In this document: positions 10,349-19,141 of the stretch, one piece after another
How positions within the stretch are numbered: the first letter of the stretch is position 1
Layout: every line of letters starts with the position of its first letter
Assembly (NCBI GenBank): GCA_017303975.1
Contig: JAFLBG010000007.1
Location: forward strand, 42,217-106,216
Length of the DNA: 64,000 nt
Direction: 5' to 3'
Origin: Bacteroidota bacterium
GTDB taxonomy: Bacteria > Bacteroidota > Bacteroidia > JAFLBG01
Notes under the pieces: generated by a model
Seen by the model: only the letters and a program-made list of their open reading frames with translations
Databases searched by the model: none
Told to the model about the DNA's origin: nothing
Position numbers and translations under genes: made by a program

Positions 10349-11620
10349 ATGTTTTTATTTAGAAAAAAAAAGAGAGACAATACAGCAGGCTCCGCCTCTA
10401 AATCACTTTCTTATTATACGTGGGGACGATTAAGAAAAAACAAGCTTGCAATGGCCGGCTTGTGGGTAATTGCGATTGCCTTGCTTATTTCTATTTTGGG
10501 ATATTTAATTACTCCGGATTCAACCCCACATGCAAACGACCAAATGCTGGAGCTGGCCATAAAAAGTCCTGGATTTGAAGTAAAAATGCTCAAGATTAAA
10601 AAGAATCAAGAAGACGTGCGTGTTGGTATTTTTGAAAAAATGCTGTTTGGGGAACCTAATAACTATAAGCTAGTACCTATTTATAACTATAAATTCGAAG
10701 GAAGTTATATTGTTTGCGAGGAGTATACCGGATCTGAGCCCAATAATGGTGCTGAAATACGCTTTAATATAGTTGATGTGGTGTATGCCTTGAGTCCAAT
10801 AAACACGGGCGTTTTGCGCAATGGAAATGATATTGAGTTTTATGAATTAAATAAGTCATCCGCAACCAAAACATCTGTTACAGCGGTGCAATCCGAAATA
10901 GAGGAGAATAATATTATCACAAAGAAGTATATTTTAGGAACTGACCGGTCTGGACGAGATTTACTAAGCAGATTATTTATCGGAACACGTGTGTCATTAG
11001 CAGTTGGTTTTATTTCTGTTGTTATTTCTATTTTTATTGGAATATTAATGGGCTCAATATCCGGATTTTACCGAGGTGCAGTAGATAATGTGATTATGTG
11101 GATAATAAACGTAGTGTGGTCTATCCCAACTCTTTTATTAGTAATTGCAATTACGCTGATACTTGGAAAAGGTTTTTGGCAAGTGTTTGTTGCCGTTGGC
11201 TTAACAATGTGGGTAGAGGTGGCACGTGTAATTCGCGGACAAATACTAGGTATTCGCGAACAAGATTTTGTAGAAGCTGGCCGAGCATTGGGTTATACGA
11301 ATAAACGAATAATCATTAAGCACATTCTGCCTAATGTATTAGGTCCAGTAATTGTTATTGCAGCATCTAATTTTGCTTCCGCAATTTTGATTGAAGCAGG
11401 ACTTAGTTTTTTAGGTATTGGTGCTCAACCACCTATTTCATCATGGGGGTCAATGATTAATGCGCATAGAGGTTATATAATAGTAGATGCTGCTTATCTC
11501 GCATTTATTCCCGGGATTGCTATTATGTTGTTGGTGCTTGCATTTACCATGGTAGGCAATGGATTGCGCGATGCAATAGATTCGAGAAGTGTAGATAACG
11601 ATAATGTAATGGGATATTAA
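10349..11620 (+). CDS. ABC transporter permease, Opp/Dpp type (DppC-like)
   Basis: The 423-residue protein begins with a cytoplasmic basic stretch and one membrane segment (LAMAGLWVIAIALLISILGY), then an extended extracytoplasmic insert of about 140 residues. The binding-protein-dependent permease domain follows (LGTDRSGRDLLSRLFIG), with the EAA loop EAGRALGYTNKRII and the C-terminal LSFLGIGAQPP motif typical of DppC/OppC. It would import peptides or a related solute with a partner permease, ATPases and a binding protein, none of which are here. The long insert between the first membrane segment and the core is larger than in the E. coli proteins. Confidence 0.9.
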   Translation: MFLFRKKKRDNTAGSASKSLSYYTWGRLRKNKLAMAGLWVIAIALLISILGYLITPDSTPHANDQMLELAIKSPGFEVKMLKIKKNQEDVRVGIFEKMLFGEPNNYKLVPIYNYKFEGSYIVCEEYTGSEPNNGAEIRFNIVDVVYALSPINTGVLRNGNDIEFYELNKSSATKTSVTAVQSEIEENNIITKKYILGTDRSGRDLLSRLFIGTRVSLAVGFISVVISIFIGILMGSISGFYRGAVDNVIMWIINVVWSIPTLLLVIAITLILGKGFWQVFVAVGLTMWVEVARVIRGQILGIREQDFVEAGRALGYTNKRIIIKHILPNVLGPVIVIAASNFASAILIEAGLSFLGIGAQPPISSWGSMINAHRGYIIVDAAYLAFIPGIAIMLLVLAFTMVGNGLRDAIDSRSVDNDNVMGY

Positions 11621-11622
11621 CT

Positions 11623-12264
11623 ATGCCCTTGACAGCCCACTGGAAAATAGATGCAGGCATTATTGCGTTATGGAATATTACGGAGTCGCAAGATGAATTA
11701 CTTGAATTTGCTAAGTTGTCAGAGAAAGAAAAACAACAATTAGGCATTGTGCAGCATCCATCAAAACGATTACAGTCTATCGCATCAAGAGCACTTATAA
11801 AAAAACAATTTTCCAATTTTGATCCAGCTCCGGAAATTTTACTCGACAAAAACAGAAAGCCCTATATTGCAAATAGCAATGTTAATATATCTATAAGTCA
11901 TACTAAAAATACTGCTGCTTGCATTTTTCATTTTAATAAGCAAGTGGGTATAGACATTGAATATTGTAATAGAAATATAGATGACATCAAACATAAGTTT
12001 TTGTCAGAAGACGAACTTGTTTCATTGGAGAAGACTATCGACAAGAACAACTTTCTATATACATCTTGGTGTTGCAAAGAAAGTTTATATAAGGCATTTG
12101 GAGGAAATGGCATTGGCTTGCGTGAACATATTTCAGTTTCATACTCCGATTCTAAGCTGCAAACTGGAACAGGCGAAATAAATTTTAACAACAGTCGTAC
12201 GCTTTATGATATTTTTACAAGAAAAATAGATAATTTAATTGTGTCGTGGGCGATAGAGAAATAA
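11623..12264 (+). CDS. 4'-phosphopantetheinyl transferase superfamily protein
   Basis: Transfers the phosphopantetheine arm of CoA to a carrier-protein serine. The 213-residue protein has the Sfp-type signature VGIDIE (Mg-binding Asp and Glu) and, about 45 residues later, WCCKESLYKAFG (the W-x-x-KE-x-x-x-K motif). Residues near the start (SRALIKKQF, SNVNISISHTKN) match the ligand-binding His/Asn region of the family. It follows the permease gene after two bases and overlaps the next gene by 19 bases, so it is part of a forward operon. Whether it serves fatty acid ACP or a secondary pathway cannot be told. Confidence 0.88.
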   Translation: MPLTAHWKIDAGIIALWNITESQDELLEFAKLSEKEKQQLGIVQHPSKRLQSIASRALIKKQFSNFDPAPEILLDKNRKPYIANSNVNISISHTKNTAACIFHFNKQVGIDIEYCNRNIDDIKHKFLSEDELVSLEKTIDKNNFLYTSWCCKESLYKAFGGNGIGLREHISVSYSDSKLQTGTGEINFNNSRTLYDIFTRKIDNLIVSWAIEK

Positions 12265-12995
12265 CAATATATAATTGCATTGAAAAGAAGTGTACGCTGA
12301 GAATTCCTCAAATTGCGGTACTTATAGATCCGGATAAAACTGATTATTTGGCAGAACTAGTTACTATAATTAATCAAACACCTGTCGATTTTGTTTTGGT
12401 GGGCGGAAGTAAGTTGACGAAAAATAATTTTTCAGAATGTGTGTTATATTTAAAAACAAATCTAACGATTCCTGTTATTATTTTTCCGGGGGGGTACGAG
12501 CAAATTGATAGAATAGCAGATGCTATCTTGCTTCCATCTGTTCTTTCAGGTAGAAATGCGGATTATTTGATTGGCATACAAACAATAATGGCCCCTAAAA
12601 TAGCGGAGGCTAAACTGGAAGTAATTTCTACAGGCTATTTACTAATTGATGGACGAAAAAATAGCTCTACCTTACAAGTTACACAAACCAAACCTATAGC
12701 AGAAGATGACTATAACACCGCTTGTGATACGGCTTTGGCAGGAGAAATGTTAGGGATGAAATTGATATATTTGGAGGCAGGAAGCGGAGCCGAGCAAACA
12801 GTAAACTCAATGATGATAGAGAAAGTTAAGAGTAAAGTAAGTATCCCACTTCTTGTAGGTGGAGGTATAAACTCTCCAGAAAAAGCAATTAGAGCTATTG
12901 AGGCAGGAGCTGATGTAATCGTAGTAGGAAATGCCTTAGAGGTAAACCCAGGCGTGCTTCGAAATATTTGTAACGCAATTAAAAAAAGCAACTAA
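12246..12995 (+). CDS. Geranylgeranylglyceryl phosphate synthase family protein (PcrB-like, group II)
   Basis: A TIM-barrel prenyltransferase family that joins a polyprenyl diphosphate to glycerol 1-phosphate. Visible motifs: IAVLIDPDKTDY near the N-terminus, VGGSKLT, FPGGYEQI, YLEAGSGAE and the phosphate-binding VGGGINSPEKA with VVGNALE near the C-terminus. Bacteroidota enzymes of this group are known to have GGGP synthase activity. The start is taken as GTG 12246, overlapping the previous gene; no ATG precedes the conserved core. The physiological lipid product in this phylum is unclear. Confidence 0.88.
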   Translation: MGDREITIYNCIEKKCTLRIPQIAVLIDPDKTDYLAELVTIINQTPVDFVLVGGSKLTKNNFSECVLYLKTNLTIPVIIFPGGYEQIDRIADAILLPSVLSGRNADYLIGIQTIMAPKIAEAKLEVISTGYLLIDGRKNSSTLQVTQTKPIAEDDYNTACDTALAGEMLGMKLIYLEAGSGAEQTVNSMMIEKVKSKVSIPLLVGGGINSPEKAIRAIEAGADVIVVGNALEVNPGVLRNICNAIKKSN

Positions 12996-13018
12996 CTTAA
13001 TGTAAGATACAAGGACCT

Positions 13019-13651
13019 ATGAAATTAATTGTAATAACCAGTTCGCAAAAAAACATAGAGAACGAAACCCAAATCGTAACAAAGCTTTTTGAGTCGGGGC
13101 TCGAGACATTGCATCTAAGAAAGCCGAGGTATTCTACCAAGCAGCTAACTCAGTATATTCAAGAGATTCCGGTGCACTTTCATAACCGTATTATAATCCA
13201 TTCGCATCATAATTTGGCGTGGAAATTTAAACTAAAAGGAATACACCTTACCCGATCACACCGTAACAAAAAGCTTGGAACATGGCTTACTATAAAAATT
13301 GCAAAGTATAAAAACAAAAATTTATTAATAACGGCATCACATAGAAGGCTCTCTGGGTTATTTGAAGAAACGGAGCAGTTTGATTATGTTTTTTTGAGCC
13401 CGATTTTTGATAGTCTTACCAGCAATTATCAATCCGGATTTACAGAACATAGTTTGCGTTCGGCATTAGAAAAGCTTCCGCTAAAAGTTGTTGCTCGCGG
13501 TGGTGTAGATTTAAATACTGCCCATAAGGTTAAAGACATTGGTTTTGTTGGAATGGCCTTGTTTAGTGGGTTGTGGAAAAAAGCCGACCCTGTAAAAGAG
13601 TTTAATGCGATTGTAAATAAACTTACCGAGTTAGGAATAAAAATAGAATAA
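13019..13651 (+). CDS. Thiamine phosphate synthase-like protein (ThiE/TenI family)
   Basis: The 210-residue protein has the ThiE/TenI barrel layout: LETLHLRKPRYS, GIHLTRSHR, a DYVFLSPIFDS loop and ARGGVDLNTA with GFVGMALFSG near the end. The usual Lys-containing TxTK loop after the PIF motif is replaced by SLTSNYQSG, so authentic thiamine phosphate synthase activity is uncertain. It may be a TenI-like paralogue. It is followed by tag with a one-base overlap. thiL is elsewhere in the window at 57035. Confidence 0.75.
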   Translation: MKLIVITSSQKNIENETQIVTKLFESGLETLHLRKPRYSTKQLTQYIQEIPVHFHNRIIIHSHHNLAWKFKLKGIHLTRSHRNKKLGTWLTIKIAKYKNKNLLITASHRRLSGLFEETEQFDYVFLSPIFDSLTSNYQSGFTEHSLRSALEKLPLKVVARGGVDLNTAHKVKDIGFVGMALFSGLWKKADPVKEFNAIVNKLTELGIKIE

Positions 13652-14214
13652 TGGCGAAGAATGAAAAAGTACGCTGTGATTGGTGTTTAAAAGAACCAAT
13701 TTATATTGCCTATCATGATGAAGAATGGGGGGTACCTGTACATGATGATACCAAATTATTTGAGTTTTTAATTTTAGAAAGTTTTCAGGCGGGATTAAGT
13801 TGGCTTACAGTACTTAAAAAGAGAGAGAATTTTCGTAAGGCGTTTGTGAATTACGATGCCCAAAAAATTGCAAAGTTTGATACGAAAAAAGTAGAGCTAT
13901 TAATGCAAGATGCAGGAATTATCCGCAATAGGCTTAAGATAGAAGCGGCTGTGAACAATGCCAAATGCTTTTTACAAATACAAAAGGAATTTGGTTCTTT
14001 TGATAAGTACATGTGGAGTTTTGTAGATTATAAGCCTATTGTAAACAAAAGAAAATCACTAAAAGAACTTCCGGCAAAAACGGATATAAGCGATTTAATG
14101 AGTAAAGACATGGGAAAGCGAGGCTTTAAATTTAGAGGCTCTACGATTTGCTACGCTTTTATGCAGGCGGTAGGTATGGTAAACGACCACCTAGATACAT
14201 GTTGGAAAAAATAA
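13651..14214 (+). CDS. tag: DNA-3-methyladenine glycosylase I
   Basis: Removes 3-methyladenine from alkylated DNA by base excision. The 187-residue protein matches the Tag family throughout: RCDWC at the start, YHDEEWGVPVHDD, FEFLILESFQAGLSW with the catalytic-pocket Glu, and NDHLDTCW at the end. The N-terminal Cys and His plus the C-terminal His and Cys fit the zinc-binding snap of E. coli Tag. The ATG overlaps the TAA of the ThiE-like gene by one base. Confidence 0.95.
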   Translation: MAKNEKVRCDWCLKEPIYIAYHDEEWGVPVHDDTKLFEFLILESFQAGLSWLTVLKKRENFRKAFVNYDAQKIAKFDTKKVELLMQDAGIIRNRLKIEAAVNNAKCFLQIQKEFGSFDKYMWSFVDYKPIVNKRKSLKELPAKTDISDLMSKDMGKRGFKFRGSTICYAFMQAVGMVNDHLDTCWKK

Positions 14215-14220
14215 GCAATA

Positions 14221-15561
14221 CTATAATTCTGAAAGAATAGCTTTTTCCACTTCTTCACTTTCCCATATTTTTTCAATATTGGGGAGTGCCATAATTTTTT
14301 GCATAATTGCTTCCTGACGCATTCCTTCCCTTAAAGCCTTTGAATATCTAATGTCTGGGCTGTACGTAACCATTGTATATAAAGGAATCCACTTGTCTGG
14401 ATATTTTTGACTAAAACGGGCTTCTATTTTTTTCTGTAATAAAAATTTCGGGTCGGCTGTGCGATCTCTCATTTCAATAAAATTTGCAACAGCCAAGTCG
14501 GCAATTGCATCTCCGTCAGGTTTTCGAAGCTCTTGGTATTCGGCAAATATTTTTTCCCAATTTTCATGATGCTTGTCAATCAATTTATCAAGAACATAAC
14601 AATCTTCAAATCCACAGTTCATTCCTTGTCCGTAAAACGGAACAATAGCATGTGCTGCATCGCCAATCAGTGCTAATTTGTCTTCATGTACCCAAGGGAA
14701 ACATTTTACGGTAACCAATGATGATACAGGATTTGCAAAGTAGTCGTGCTCTAGTGTAGGCATTAGTTGAACTGCATCTGGAAATGTTTTATTGAAGAAG
14801 TCGAACATTTTTTCTTTGGTATCTAAAGCAGCAAAAGATTTTTCTCCCTCAAACGGAAAGAATAAGGTACAGGTAAAACTTTTGTCCATATTAGGTAAGG
14901 CAATAAGCATAAACTCTCCTCTTGGCCATATGTGCAGCGCATGTTCTTCCATTGCAAATTTTCCATCTGCAGTAGGAGGGATAGTTAATTCTTTATACCC
15001 GTGCTTCAAATAAAACTGTTGGTAGTCAAATTTATCTGTAGACAATTGCATTTGTAAGCGTCCTGCAGAAAATGCACCATCAGAACTGATAATTCTATCC
15101 GATTTTATTTCGGTGATTTTTTTTGTTTCGTTGTTTTCAAAAAATGCCGTGGTGTTTTTTAAGTCTATGTTTGTACACCGTTCATTAAAAAACATATCAA
15201 CCCCGCTCTTCTCTGCCAAATCCATCAGTACACAATTTAATCCACCGCGAGAGACGGAATAGATAGCTTGCTCTTCTTTGCCATATGGTTGGAAAACAAG
15301 AGAACTATCCAAGTGATGAATCATACGTCCTTTCATTGCAATGGCAACCTTTTTAATTTCATCTGCAATGCCAACACCTGCTAACCCTCTCCACCCTCTG
15401 TCGCTTAGTGCTAAATTAATTGATTTTCCTGCCGACATTCTGTTCTTACGCATATCAGATCTGCGCTCGAAAACAGAAACCGTATAACCTCGTTTTTTTA
15501 AATAGATGGATAATAATGAACCAACTAAACCGGCTCCTACAAGTGTAATTTTTTTGCTCAT
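14221..15561 (-). CDS. kmo: Kynurenine 3-monooxygenase
   Basis: FAD-dependent hydroxylase converting kynurenine to 3-hydroxykynurenine. The start at ATG 15561 puts the Rossmann motif GAGLVG at residues 9-14, as expected; an upstream in-frame start would add a basic tail not seen in the family. The second flavin motif LIGDAAHAIVPFYGQGMNCG and the downstream FEDC are clear. The 446-residue length fits. It lies downstream of kynU on the same strand with a 148-bp gap carrying a palindromic repeat. The other steps (tryptophan dioxygenase, formamidase, 3-hydroxyanthranilate dioxygenase) are not in the window. Confidence 0.95.
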   Translation of the reverse strand: MSKKITLVGAGLVGSLLSIYLKKRGYTVSVFERRSDMRKNRMSAGKSINLALSDRGWRGLAGVGIADEIKKVAIAMKGRMIHHLDSSLVFQPYGKEEQAIYSVSRGGLNCVLMDLAEKSGVDMFFNERCTNIDLKNTTAFFENNETKKITEIKSDRIISSDGAFSAGRLQMQLSTDKFDYQQFYLKHGYKELTIPPTADGKFAMEEHALHIWPRGEFMLIALPNMDKSFTCTLFFPFEGEKSFAALDTKEKMFDFFNKTFPDAVQLMPTLEHDYFANPVSSLVTVKCFPWVHEDKLALIGDAAHAIVPFYGQGMNCGFEDCYVLDKLIDKHHENWEKIFAEYQELRKPDGDAIADLAVANFIEMRDRTADPKFLLQKKIEARFSQKYPDKWIPLYTMVTYSPDIRYSKALREGMRQEAIMQKIMALPNIEKIWESEEVEKAILSEL

Positions 15562-15639
15562 ATTTTTGTTCTGTTTGAATATATTTTGTAATCTATGTTG
15601 TTTGCAACTGCCCATCTTTAGAAGGGAAAGTCATTTCAT

Positions 15640-15705
15640 TATTCCTCTCCTTGGAAAGGACTTTATTGCATTATTCCCCTCCAAGGAGGGGTTAGAGGTA
15701 GGTTT
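15640..15705. repeat. Palindromic intergenic repeat (CCCCTCC/GGAGGGG)
   Basis: The kmo-kynU gap holds two similar blocks, each beginning ATTATTCC: one with CTCTCCTTGGAAAGGA and one with the perfect palindrome CCCCTCCAAGGAGGGG (15676-15691) followed by TTAGAGGTAGG. Such GC-rich palindromes are often dispersed repeats in otherwise AT-rich Bacteroidota genomes. Only this locus is visible, so multicopy status is inferred. Confidence 0.55.
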
Positions 15706-15709
15706 TATT

Positions 15710-17002
15710 CTATTCATTTATTAATAAATGCTTCAACACTTTTCCAAATAAAAAAACGTCTTCAAAATTATTGTACAATGGAACAGGTGCTAATCGTATT
15801 ACATTTGGTTCGCGCCAATCGGGCACTACACCATGGCTCAATAATTGTTCATATAATTTTTTCCCTTTGCCATGTGCAACAACAGATACTTGACACCCTT
15901 TTTCTTGGTGTGATTTAGGTGTGATTATTTCTAAACTAAATTTAGAATGAGTCTTTTGTAAATCAGAATTTATGTCTTCAATAACAAACCATAAATAATC
16001 ACTCAACCTACGACTCTTGCTAATCAGTGCATTCATTCCTACTTCTGTAAAAATGTCTAGAGCCGCTTTGTGCGCAGCCATTGAAAGTATAGGCGCATTG
16101 CTCATTTGCCAGGCTTCTGCTGTTTCTATTGGCACAAACCCTTTCTCCATTTTAAAACGATTTTCTTTGTTGTGTCCCCACCAGCCGGCAAGTCTATGTA
16201 TATTTTTATTTTTATGATGTTTTTCATGCACAAAAGCACCTGCAACAGAGCCCGGCCCGGAGTTTAAATATTTATACGAGCACCAACAAGCAAAATCAAC
16301 ATTCCAGTCATGCAGTTTTAATGCGATGTTTCCCGCTGCATGCGCCAAGTCAAATCCAACATGTGCGCCAACTCCATGACTGGCTTTGGTTATAGTTTCC
16401 ATGTCAAACACCTGCCCGGTAAAGTAATTGACACCGCCAATCGTAATCAGTGCAAGGCTTTCGGAATGTTGCTCAATTTGAAATAAAATATCTTCTGTTC
16501 GAATAGTATATTCTCCTTCTCTAGGTGCAACTTCGATAATGGCATCTTCAGGGTTAAACCCGTGTAGGCGCACTTGAGACTCTAATGCGTACTGATCAGA
16601 AGGAAAAGCCTTTGCTTCGCATAAAATTTTATAACGTTGCTTTGTTGGTTGATAAAAGGAAATGAGCAATAAATGTAAGTTTACAGTAAGCTGGTTCATT
16701 GCAACCACCTCTGTAGGCTTTGCCCCAACTAGTTTTGCTAGGGGTTCTGCAAATTGCTCGTGATAGGAAAGCCATGGTTTTCGGGAATGGAAATGACCTT
16801 CTACACCAAATGTAGCCCAATCTTCCAGTTCATTCAACACATAATCTTGAGTTGTTTTTGGCTGCAAGCCTAATGAGTTTCCTGTAAAGTAAAGAACATT
16901 ATGTCCTCCAAATTGTGGAAAGTAGAATTTTTCTCGGTATTGTTTTAATGAATCTGCTTTATCTTGTTGTTGCGCAAATTCAAGTGTGTTTTCAAATTTC
17001 AT
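15710..17002 (-). CDS. kynU: Kynureninase
   Basis: PLP enzyme cleaving kynurenine or 3-hydroxykynurenine to anthranilate or 3-hydroxyanthranilate plus alanine. The 430-residue protein has the family motifs YFTGNSLGLQPK near residue 40, the phosphate region MNQLTVNLHLLL, VGFDLAHAAGN, and the PLP-lysine segment CWCSYKYLNSGPG. The C-terminal VPDWREPNVIRLAPVPLYN is diagnostic. It precedes kmo on the same strand and is divergent from hemL with 69 bp between the start codons. Confidence 0.96.
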   Translation of the reverse strand: MKFENTLEFAQQQDKADSLKQYREKFYFPQFGGHNVLYFTGNSLGLQPKTTQDYVLNELEDWATFGVEGHFHSRKPWLSYHEQFAEPLAKLVGAKPTEVVAMNQLTVNLHLLLISFYQPTKQRYKILCEAKAFPSDQYALESQVRLHGFNPEDAIIEVAPREGEYTIRTEDILFQIEQHSESLALITIGGVNYFTGQVFDMETITKASHGVGAHVGFDLAHAAGNIALKLHDWNVDFACWCSYKYLNSGPGSVAGAFVHEKHHKNKNIHRLAGWWGHNKENRFKMEKGFVPIETAEAWQMSNAPILSMAAHKAALDIFTEVGMNALISKSRRLSDYLWFVIEDINSDLQKTHSKFSLEIITPKSHQEKGCQVSVVAHGKGKKLYEQLLSHGVVPDWREPNVIRLAPVPLYNNFEDVFLFGKVLKHLLINE

Positions 17003-17023
17003 ACAGTACTAAATTAAAACAAT

Positions 17024-17039
17024 CAAATATATATCTTTG
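17024..17039. promoter_or_regulatory. Back-to-back -7 boxes for kynU and hemL
   Basis: On the minus strand TATATTTG (17031-17024) and on the plus strand TATCTTTG (17032-17039) both fit the Bacteroidota -7 consensus TAnnTTTG and abut directly. Neither has a convincing TTG at the expected -33 distance. They lie in the short divergent gap between the two genes. Confidence 0.5.
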
Positions 17040-17071
17040 TTACTTATAATGTTTATGATATATCTCAATTT

Positions 17072-18379
17072 ATGGCTACTATAACACAGAAAAAAACAGA
17101 TAGTTCCGAGCAGTTATTTTTAAATGCGAAAAAATATTTTCCGGGAGGGGTGAATTCTCCTGTGCGCGCTTTTCGTTCTGTAGGCGGAACACCTTTGTTT
17201 ATTGAGCGTGGCAGCGGAGCTTACATTTGGGATGCAGATGGCAATAAATATATTGACTACTGCTGCTCTTGGGGGCCTTTAATTTTAGGGCATGCGCATC
17301 CAAAAATTGTAGATGCTGTTAAAACAGCCGTAGAGAGAGGAAGTTCATTTGGTGCACCAACAGCATTGGAAAATAAATTAGCTGAATTAATTTTAAATAA
17401 TAATAAATTTATAGAAAAGCTGCGCTTTGTAAGTTCGGGTACAGAGGCTGTAATGAGCGCAATTCGTTTGGCAAGAGGATATACTGGCAGAACAAAAATT
17501 TTAAAATTTGAAGGTTGTTACCACGGACATTCAGATTCTTTATTGGTTAAAGCAGGTTCCGGATTAGTAACATTTGGCAACACTTCATCAGCGGGTGTTC
17601 CACAAAGTTTTGTTGATGAAACAATTGTTGTTTCCTTAAATAATAAACAAGCAATCGAAGAAGCATTCTCAAAATTTAAAAATGAAATTGCGTGTGTAAT
17701 AATTGAACCCATTCCAGCAAACAATGGATTGCTCTTGCAAGGTAAAGAGTATTTGCAGTTTTTGCGAGAGATATGCACGCAGAACAACTCCCTGCTGATT
17801 TTTGACGAAGTTATTTCCGGCTTTAGGGTTGGATTTGAAGGAGCTGCCGGTTATTACGATGTACACCCAGATATAATTACCTACGGAAAAATTATTGGAG
17901 GGGGCTTGCCTGTAGGGATGTATGGTGCGAGCGAAAGAATTATGAGTAAAATTTCTCCGGATGGAGATGTCTATCAAGCAGGCACATTGTCCGGGAATCC
18001 GGTTGCAATGGCAGCAGGAATAGCTCAATTAACAGAATGCTTAAAGCCCAACTTTTATAAAGAGTTACAAGAAAAAACAAATTACTTTATTGTAAAAGTA
18101 AATGAGTTGTGCGCTGCGTATGCGTCTAAATTTAAAATTTTCTCTATAGGGTCTATATACTGGATTGCCTTCACCGATAAGCCTTCTATTAAAACAGCCG
18201 AAGAAATTGATGGGAATAGCATGAGTCATTTTAAATCATTTTATCATGCTCTATTGCAACGAGGTATCTACTTGGGACCATCAGGATACGAAGTAGGGTT
18301 TGTTTCGGAGGCACATACATACAGCGATTTGGATGCAACGGCAGCTGCATTTAAAGAGGCTTTTGCGGAAGCTTTTTAA
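17072..18379 (+). CDS. hemL: Glutamate-1-semialdehyde 2,1-aminomutase
   Basis: PLP enzyme of the C5 tetrapyrrole pathway, turning glutamate 1-semialdehyde into 5-aminolevulinate. The 435-residue protein begins with FPGGVNSPVRAF, has VSSGTEAVMSAIRLARG, the PLP Lys in TYGKIIGGGLPVG and QAGTLSGNPVAMAAG, all typical of HemL. The 3' end overlaps the convergent recX by 29 bp. Other hem genes are not in the window. Confidence 0.96.
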   Translation: MATITQKKTDSSEQLFLNAKKYFPGGVNSPVRAFRSVGGTPLFIERGSGAYIWDADGNKYIDYCCSWGPLILGHAHPKIVDAVKTAVERGSSFGAPTALENKLAELILNNNKFIEKLRFVSSGTEAVMSAIRLARGYTGRTKILKFEGCYHGHSDSLLVKAGSGLVTFGNTSSAGVPQSFVDETIVVSLNNKQAIEEAFSKFKNEIACVIIEPIPANNGLLLQGKEYLQFLREICTQNNSLLIFDEVISGFRVGFEGAAGYYDVHPDIITYGKIIGGGLPVGMYGASERIMSKISPDGDVYQAGTLSGNPVAMAAGIAQLTECLKPNFYKELQEKTNYFIVKVNELCAAYASKFKIFSIGSIYWIAFTDKPSIKTAEEIDGNSMSHFKSFYHALLQRGIYLGPSGYEVGFVSEAHTYSDLDATAAAFKEAFAEAF

Positions 18380-18842
18380 CTTCTTTAAAAACGCTATCTA
18401 GCTCAAATCCTCTCGATATCAAATATCGAATTGTTTTTTCTGTTTTCTTTTTTATGTCAACTTCTTTAAGCGAGCTCCATTTTTTTTGTGCAAGCGTTTG
18501 TAGTTTCTCTGCATGAAAATCGGTTGTGTAATCTGCAAATGCTGATTCTATTAGAGCAGAGTCGACTCTTTTTTGTTTTAGATGAGATGTTATTTTTCTC
18601 ACCCCCCAGTTTTGATTCAACTTGCTTTTTACAAATAATTTTACATAACGTTCTTCATTAAGAAAACGTTCTTTTATAAGAAAGTCAATAGCGCTTTTTA
18701 TGGCTGTTGAAGTGGAGGTCCACGATTTTAATTTTTCTTCTACCTCATAAGTGCAGCGCTCTCTATAGGTACAGTACTTAACAATTTTATCTAAAATTTT
18801 TTCTTCAGGTATGTTTTTTTTAGATGAATTGTTGTACTGCAT
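18351..18842 (-). CDS. recX: Regulatory protein RecX
   Basis: Modulates RecA filaments. The 163-residue protein has the three-helix repeats of the family: YRERCTYEVEEKL near residue 30, AIDFLIKERFLNEERYVKLFVKSKLNQNWGV (split over helices) and a third repeat with TIRYLISRGFELDSV. recA is not adjacent. The stop lies inside the 3' end of the convergent hemL. Confidence 0.88.
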   Translation of the reverse strand: MQYNNSSKKNIPEEKILDKIVKYCTYRERCTYEVEEKLKSWTSTSTAIKSAIDFLIKERFLNEERYVKLFVKSKLNQNWGVRKITSHLKQKRVDSALIESAFADYTTDFHAEKLQTLAQKKWSSLKEVDIKKKTEKTIRYLISRGFELDSVFKEVKKLPQKPL

Positions 18843-19141
18843 AGTAACGCAAGTTTACAAAATTAGCACCGCATTACAATCGTAGATTTATTTAGTAATT
18901 CATAGGATGTTTGGATATAGCAATTTACATTCTAGTCCCCCTGAGCGGATCCGAAGGGTGTGCGTGTTTATCCATCCCAAATACATCGACTCCTCTAGAT
19001 GCTAATATTTATAGCCTGTTTAACGTCTTTTTCTTTTGAATTATGAAAGAGGTTTATTGTTCGAGAATGTGCGAATCAACTATATTTAATTGTTCAGAGA
19101 CTCTTAGTAGTTATACCCCTCCCCAATACAATGCTATTCCA
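18843..19141. other. Intergenic region without a recognisable gene
   Basis: About 300 bp between recX and the SRPBCC gene. It holds one palindromic repeat (18937-18958). Otherwise no open frame with coding character, no terminator and no RNA gene was recognised by eye. Confidence 0.6.
18937..18958. repeat. Palindromic repeat of the CCCTGAGCGG..CGAAGGG type
   Basis: The segment CCCTGAGCGGATCCGAAGGG is an imperfect palindrome centred on CGGATCCG, much richer in G+C than its surroundings. Very similar sequences occur as dispersed repeats in many Bacteroidota genomes. Only one copy is visible here, so assignment to such a family rests on resemblance. Confidence 0.5.

Noticed and set aside
17669..18028. 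A 119-codon minus-strand open frame inside hemL
   Set aside because: It lies entirely antisense to a well-conserved enzyme gene and resembles no family.
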